From positions 1 to 37,329 of the forward strand of contig JAFGKY010000151.1 in the NCBI GenBank assembly GCA_016928305.1: 37,329 nt of DNA, in the 5' to 3' direction. The translations under genes and the position numbers were made by a program. The stretch is from Bacteroidales bacterium (GTDB lineage: Bacteria; Bacteroidota; Bacteroidia; Bacteroidales; UBA10428). Under the pieces are notes generated by a model. It saw only the letters and a program-made list of their open reading frames with translations, was not told the DNA's origin and searched no databases. Positions 33,962-37,329 of the stretch are shown piece by piece (positions within the stretch are counted from its first letter, which is position 1; each line of letters starts with the position of its first letter).

Positions 33962-34687
33962 CTATCCATCAATAAATTGTAATGCCTGTTTTGCAGCATT
34001 TTGTTCTGCATCTTTCTTGGATATGCCGACACCACGGCCCAAAATTTCATCCACCACGATAAGATGGGAAACAAAAATAGTTCCGTTTACACTTTCATCA
34101 AATTCCTCATAACTTGTAAAATTCACTGACTTTCTGTGCTTTTGTCCCCATTCTATGATCCTGCTTTTAAAATCGGTTTCTGTTTCCTGCAACCTTACAA
34201 GGCTGATGTGATTCTGAATAATCCGTTCAAGGATAAGTCTTTTTGTACGCTTATAGCCCAGATCGATATACAATGCCCCCACCAATGCCTCAAGTGCATC
34301 TCCGTATATAGAACGGTGGTTCTCATTGGACATCCGGGAAACCACCAAGGTTGATATTCCCAGCTTAATAGCAATCGTATTCAGGTTTTCCCGGTTGACA
34401 ATTTTAGATCGCATCTGGGTAAGAAAACCTTCATCTTTTCCGGGAAACTTGTGATAAAGGTATTCTGCAACGATAGCTCCAAGAATGGCGTCTCCCAGGT
34501 ATTCCAATCGTTCGTTATTGATCTGATGATTCTTAAAAATAAAGCCTGAGGCGGATTTGTGTACAAAGGCGAGTTGATACAAACGGATATTCCCGGGAAG
34601 AAAACCCAGTATATTTTTTAGATGTCTTTTAAAATTTTTATCCGGCGTAAACAAATACTTATCAGACCGGGAAAGTAATTTAAACAC
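33962..34687 (-). CDS. rnc: Ribonuclease III
   Basis: A 241-residue endonuclease cutting double-stranded RNA, needed for rRNA maturation and mRNA decay. The catalytic domain contains NERLEYLGDAIL (58-69), the RNase III signature with the Mg2+-binding acidic residues, and GDALEALVGALYIDLG with the second acidic pair. The C-terminal double-stranded RNA-binding domain spans about 168-240 (DFKSRIIEWGQKH, then GVGISKKDAEQNAAKQALQFI). The start is GTG at 34687, 3 bp after the fabF stop, so the genes are probably coupled. The N-terminal extension before the catalytic domain is typical of Bacteroidota. Confidence 0.96.
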   Translation of the reverse strand: MFKLLSRSDKYLFTPDKNFKRHLKNILGFLPGNIRLYQLAFVHKSASGFIFKNHQINNERLEYLGDAILGAIVAEYLYHKFPGKDEGFLTQMRSKIVNRENLNTIAIKLGISTLVVSRMSNENHRSIYGDALEALVGALYIDLGYKRTKRLILERIIQNHISLVRLQETETDFKSRIIEWGQKHRKSVNFTSYEEFDESVNGTIFVSHLIVVDEILGRGVGISKKDAEQNAAKQALQFIDG

Positions 34688-34690
34688 AGA

Positions 34691-35944
34691 TTATTCCGTG
34701 TATTTTTTAAAGATTACTGAAAAATTGTGTCCGCCAAAGCCAAATGTGTTGCTAAGGGCGGTATTAATAACTCTTTGCTGAGCCTTATTAAATGTTAAGT
34801 TCAGATTCGGGTCAATTTCCGGATCGGGTGTTGTAAAATTGATGGTTGGCGGTACCAGGTTGTTCCGGATGGACAGAATGGAAGCGATGGCTTCTACTGC
34901 ACCGGCTGCGCCAAGCAGATGACCTGTCATGGATTTGGTAGCGCTGATGTTTATTTTATAGGCATGTTCGCCAAAGAGCTTTACGATTGCCCTGGCTTCC
35001 GAGATATCCCCCAGGGGGGTTGCCGTACCATGAACGTTGATATAATCTATATCTTCGGGTCTCATTCCGGCATCTTCCAGTGCATTTTTCATTACCAATA
35101 TGGCTCCCTGACCATCAGGTTGAGGTGCCGTCAGGTGATAAGCGTCGGCTGACATACCTCCGCCAACTAATTCGGCATATATCCTGGCTCCGCGTTTCCG
35201 GGCATGTTCCAACTCTTCAAGGATAAGAGCACCGGAACCTTCTCCCATAACAAAGCCATCACGTGTTTTATCAAAAGGACGGCTCGCAGTTTTGTATTCG
35301 GCATTGTTGGTTGACATAGCCTGCATGGAGTTGAATCCTCCTATGCCGGGTTCTACAATAGTGGCTTCCGATCCGCCGGTGACAAACATATCAGCCTTGC
35401 CAAGACGAATGTAATTAAATGCATCAACAATGGCATTGGTTGAAGTAGCGCACGCTGAAACTGTGGCAAAGTTCGGACCCCGGAAACCATACTTAATGGA
35501 TATCTGTCCGGCCGCAATATCTGAAATCAGTTTTGGAATAAAAAAGGGATTGAAGCGCGGTGTTCCATCCCCTTTGGCAAAGTCGATAAGCTCCGTATAA
35601 ACAGTGCTGAATCCTCCGATACCGGATCCAAAAATTACTCCCACCCTGTCCCGATCAACCTTATCCAAATCAATCCCTGAATCCTTAATGGCTTCATCGG
35701 AAGCAATCAGGGCATACATGGTATAAAGGTCAAGCTTACGGGCTTCCTTACGATCAAAATAATCCTCGGGATTAAAACTCTTTATAACACAGGCAAACTT
35801 TGTCTTGAACTTTTCTGTGTTAAACCGGGTTATCATTTCAGAACCACTTACACCATTTATCAAACCCTCCCAGTATTCAGGTACCGTTTTACCAAGAGGA
35901 GTGACTGCGCCAAGACCAGTTACTGCTACCCGTTTCAACTCCAT
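34691..35944 (-). CDS. fabF: 3-oxoacyl-ACP synthase II
   Basis: A 417-residue condensing enzyme that extends acyl-ACP with malonyl-ACP in fatty acid synthesis. The catalytic triad is visible: C165 in VSACATSTN, H305 in NVHGTATPLGD and H342 in MTGHLLGAAG. The N-terminal RVAVTGLGAVTPLG and the closing NTFGFGGHN loop are diagnostic, and the length equals the usual FabF. It lies 27 bp downstream of acpP, the carrier it acts upon. Confidence 0.97.
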   Translation of the reverse strand: MELKRVAVTGLGAVTPLGKTVPEYWEGLINGVSGSEMITRFNTEKFKTKFACVIKSFNPEDYFDRKEARKLDLYTMYALIASDEAIKDSGIDLDKVDRDRVGVIFGSGIGGFSTVYTELIDFAKGDGTPRFNPFFIPKLISDIAAGQISIKYGFRGPNFATVSACATSTNAIVDAFNYIRLGKADMFVTGGSEATIVEPGIGGFNSMQAMSTNNAEYKTASRPFDKTRDGFVMGEGSGALILEELEHARKRGARIYAELVGGGMSADAYHLTAPQPDGQGAILVMKNALEDAGMRPEDIDYINVHGTATPLGDISEARAIVKLFGEHAYKINISATKSMTGHLLGAAGAVEAIASILSIRNNLVPPTINFTTPDPEIDPNLNLTFNKAQQRVINTALSNTFGFGGHNFSVIFKKYTE

Positions 35945-35971
35945 AAAAGATGCCTTTATAAATAAAATTCC

Positions 35972-36211
35972 TTACTGTTTAACGTTGTCTTCAATGTATT
36001 TTATAGCCTCGCCGACAGTTGAAATGTTTTCAGCTGCATCATCAGGAATTCCGATGTTGAATTCTTTTTCAAATTCCATGATCAATTCAACGGTATCCAG
36101 TGAATCAGCACCTAAATCATTCGTAAAACTTGCTTCGGGCGTAACTTCGCTTTCATCAACACCCAGCTTGTCAACGATAATAGCTTTTACTCTTGATGCA
36201 ATCTCTGACAT
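35972..36211 (-). CDS. acpP: Acyl carrier protein
   Basis: A 79-residue acidic four-helix carrier. [16 protein letters not shown] contains S37, the phosphopantetheine attachment site, in the canonical DSL motif. The ATG at 36211 ([18 protein letters not shown]) gives the standard length; an in-frame ATG at 36256 would add 15 odd residues and lies at the promoter. It carries acyl chains for FabF and for envelope-lipid acyltransferases. Confidence 0.97.
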   Translation of the reverse strand: MSEIASRVKAIIVDKLGVDESEVTPEASFTNDLGADSLDTVELIMEFEKEFNIGIPDDAAENISTVGEAIKYIEDNVKQ

Positions 36212-36253
36212 ATTACCTAATGTTTTAATTAATAATAATTTTAAAAATGAATG

Positions 36254-36285
36254 CAAAGAAAATGCAATAATAAAGAAAAAACAAA
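36254..36285 (-). promoter_or_regulatory. Promoter of acpP-fabF-rnc
   Basis: On the minus strand TTTG (complement of 36282-36285), 20 nt, then TTTCTTTG (complement of 36254-36261), one mismatch from TAnnTTTG. It leaves a leader of roughly 35-40 nt before the acpP ATG. Confidence 0.6.
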
Positions 36286-36371
36286 CAAAATTTTATTTTT
36301 CTTTGACATTCTTATCATTAGAGAATTAATATAAATATATATAATATTGATAATCAAGATAATTACAATTT

Positions 36372-36944
36372 ATGGATAACCTGGTGCTATTCGCATCCGG
36401 TTCGGGAACAAACGCAGAAAATATTGTACGATACTTTGATAAAAGTGCTGATATTAAAGTAGTTAGTATTTGTACAAATAATAAAAATGCTTTTGTTATC
36501 GAACGGGCTAAAAATCTTGATGTACCGGTTTTTATCTTCAACAGGCATGATTTTTACGAAACCGATAATGTAATTCATCATCTGCTGATCTCTAAAGCCG
36601 ACTGGATAATCCTTGCTGGTTTTCTTTGGCTGGTACCCGAAAACCTCCTTACCACTTTTCCAAACCGTATCGTCAATATTCATCCCGCCTTATTGCCAAA
36701 ATACAGGGGCAAAGGAATGTATGGTGAGCGTGTACATCAGGCTGTGATCGACAATGGTGATAAAGAATCGGGGATCACTATCCATATTGTTAATGCCGAA
36801 TATGACCGGGGGGATATTGTTTTCCAGGCAAGATGTCCTGTGCTCTGTGAGGACACGATCGAAACCCTTGCGCAAAAGGTACATAAGCTGGAATATGAAT
36901 TTTACCCTAAAATTATTGAAGAATTGGTTACAGGAAAAAGATAA
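36372..36944 (+). CDS. purN: Phosphoribosylglycinamide formyltransferase
   Basis: A 190-residue enzyme that formylates GAR with 10-formyl-THF in purine synthesis. LVLFASGSGTNAENIV is the phosphate-binding N-terminus. IVNIHPALLPKYRGKGMYG holds the catalytic N102 and H104, and EYDRGDIV at about 144-151 supplies the catalytic Asp region. The length is near the usual 190-210 residues. The gene is divergent from acpP and is followed directly by a heptamer array that begins 5 bp after the stop. Confidence 0.96.
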   Translation: MDNLVLFASGSGTNAENIVRYFDKSADIKVVSICTNNKNAFVIERAKNLDVPVFIFNRHDFYETDNVIHHLLISKADWIILAGFLWLVPENLLTTFPNRIVNIHPALLPKYRGKGMYGERVHQAVIDNGDKESGITIHIVNAEYDRGDIVFQARCPVLCEDTIETLAQKVHKLEYEFYPKIIEELVTGKR

Positions 36945-36948
36945 AGAC

Positions 36949-37067
36949 GTTCACGGTTCACAGTTCACTGATTACCGTTCACCGTTTACTGTTTACCGTT
37001 TACTGGTTACTGTTCACCGTTAACTGTTTACCGTTTACTGGTTACTGATTACCGGTTCACTGTTTAT
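36949..37067. repeat. Heptamer array, 17 units
   Basis: Seventeen consecutive 7-bp units in perfect register with consensus G(T/A/G)TNACN, for example GTTCACG, GTTCACA, GTTTACC, GTTTACT, GTTAACT, GGTTACT, GATTACC. Substitutions fall mainly at positions 2, 4 and 7; no indel is seen until the last two units. It starts 5 bp after the purN stop. Confidence 0.92.
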
Positions 37068-37297
37068 ATATCAAGGCAATCCACACAGGAGAGGTCATTG
37101 TAAGCCCTCATCCTGTAAACAGGAAAAATAATAAAATGACGTACGTAACAAATAGCATTTGCATCATCCTGCCTCCTTCCTATTCTAACCGATTGCCGCG
37201 CCATTCGATATCATTTCGTTTAATTTGAATCATTTTTGTCGAATGGCTTACAATGACGCTCTATGTTAACTAATTGATCAATAATATAATGTGAATT
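37068..37297. other. Non-coding tail with no recognised gene
   Basis: No convincing reading frame, terminator or RNA gene is seen between the two repeat arrays at the right end. Confidence 0.5.
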
Positions 37298-37329
37298 TCG
37301 AACACTGAACACCGAATGTCGAATAACGA
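37298..37329. repeat. Second heptamer family, cut by the window end
   Basis: TCGAACA, CTGAACA, CCGAATG, TCGAATA and ACGA... form another 7-bp-periodic array with consensus NCGAAYR, different from the GTTNACN family. It continues past the window edge, so its length is unknown. Confidence 0.65.

Noticed and set aside
36303..36331. TTGACA followed by an AT-rich -10-like box upstream of purN
   Set aside because: It resembles an E. coli sigma-70 promoter, but in this very AT-rich stretch the match is likely by chance and the other promoters here use the TAnnTTTG type.
36949..37067. Possible CRISPR array
   Set aside because: The repeats are 7 bp, directly adjacent and degenerate, with no spacers and no cas genes nearby.

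Overview
The window looks like core chromosome of a member of the Bacteroidota, probably the Bacteroidales/Marinilabiliales side. Three things support this. The 5' end of a 16S rRNA gene at the left edge carries Bacteroidota-type signature sequence. Several promoters fit the Bacteroidota consensus (TTTG or TTG, about 19-21 nt, TAnnTTTG) rather than the E. coli sigma-70 pattern. Many proteins are typical of the phylum: an IPExxxVDY-family protein, an FtsL-like protein, a long MraY, FtsZ with an extended tail, and the coaX-lptC-hemolysin-ppiD neighbourhood. No phage, plasmid, IS element, CRISPR array or tRNA was recognised. Both ends lie in repeated sequence (16S at the left, a heptamer repeat at the right), so the window may be a whole assembly contig that broke at repeats.

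Layout. 1-348 (-): start of an rRNA operon running off the left edge, with a leader and two tandem promoters up to 725. 795-4436 (+): a DUF1295 membrane protein, a polyprenol-phosphate mannosyltransferase-like enzyme, dihydroorotase and a lipoprotein. 4649-6847 (+): an aspartate kinase with ACT domains and a secreted probable beta-barrel protein. 7105-12490 (+): a ribbon-helix-helix protein, CoaX, LptC, a CNNM/CBS/CorC protein and a PpiD/SurA-like foldase. 12559-28501 (-): a complete Bacteroidota-style division and cell wall (dcw) cluster, mraZ-rsmH-ftsL-ftsI-murE-mraY-murD-ftsW-murG-murC-ftsQ-ftsA-ftsZ, followed by a yqeY-like gene. Most of its junctions overlap or are separated by a few bases. 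28819-29664 (+): an acyltransferase. 30164-32436 (-): a sensor kinase and response regulator pair, with a divergent secreted His/Cys-rich protein at 32546-33325 (+). 33394-36211 (-): acpP-fabF-rnc and an IPExxxVDY gene. 36372-36944 (+): purN.

How the genes work together. The dcw cluster makes lipid II (MurC, MurD, MurE, MraY, MurG) and assembles the divisome around FtsZ, FtsA, FtsQ, FtsL, FtsW and FtsI. The DNPR motif of MurE predicts meso-diaminopimelate peptidoglycan. Aspartate kinase lies at the head of the pathway that supplies that residue. AcpP, FabF, the acyltransferase, LptC and PpiD serve envelope lipid and outer-membrane biogenesis.

The coding content is conventional, and I found no convincing new multi-gene system. 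The less ordinary signals are non-coding or regulatory: strictly 7-bp-periodic repeat arrays in several intergenic gaps, many starting or ending next to a stop codon; a four-box MraZ-type operator with exact 10-bp spacing ahead of mraZ; stacked repeats including two 37-bp units before ppiD; and a divergent control region with TTTAACA-type direct repeats between the two-component system and the His/Cys-rich protein.
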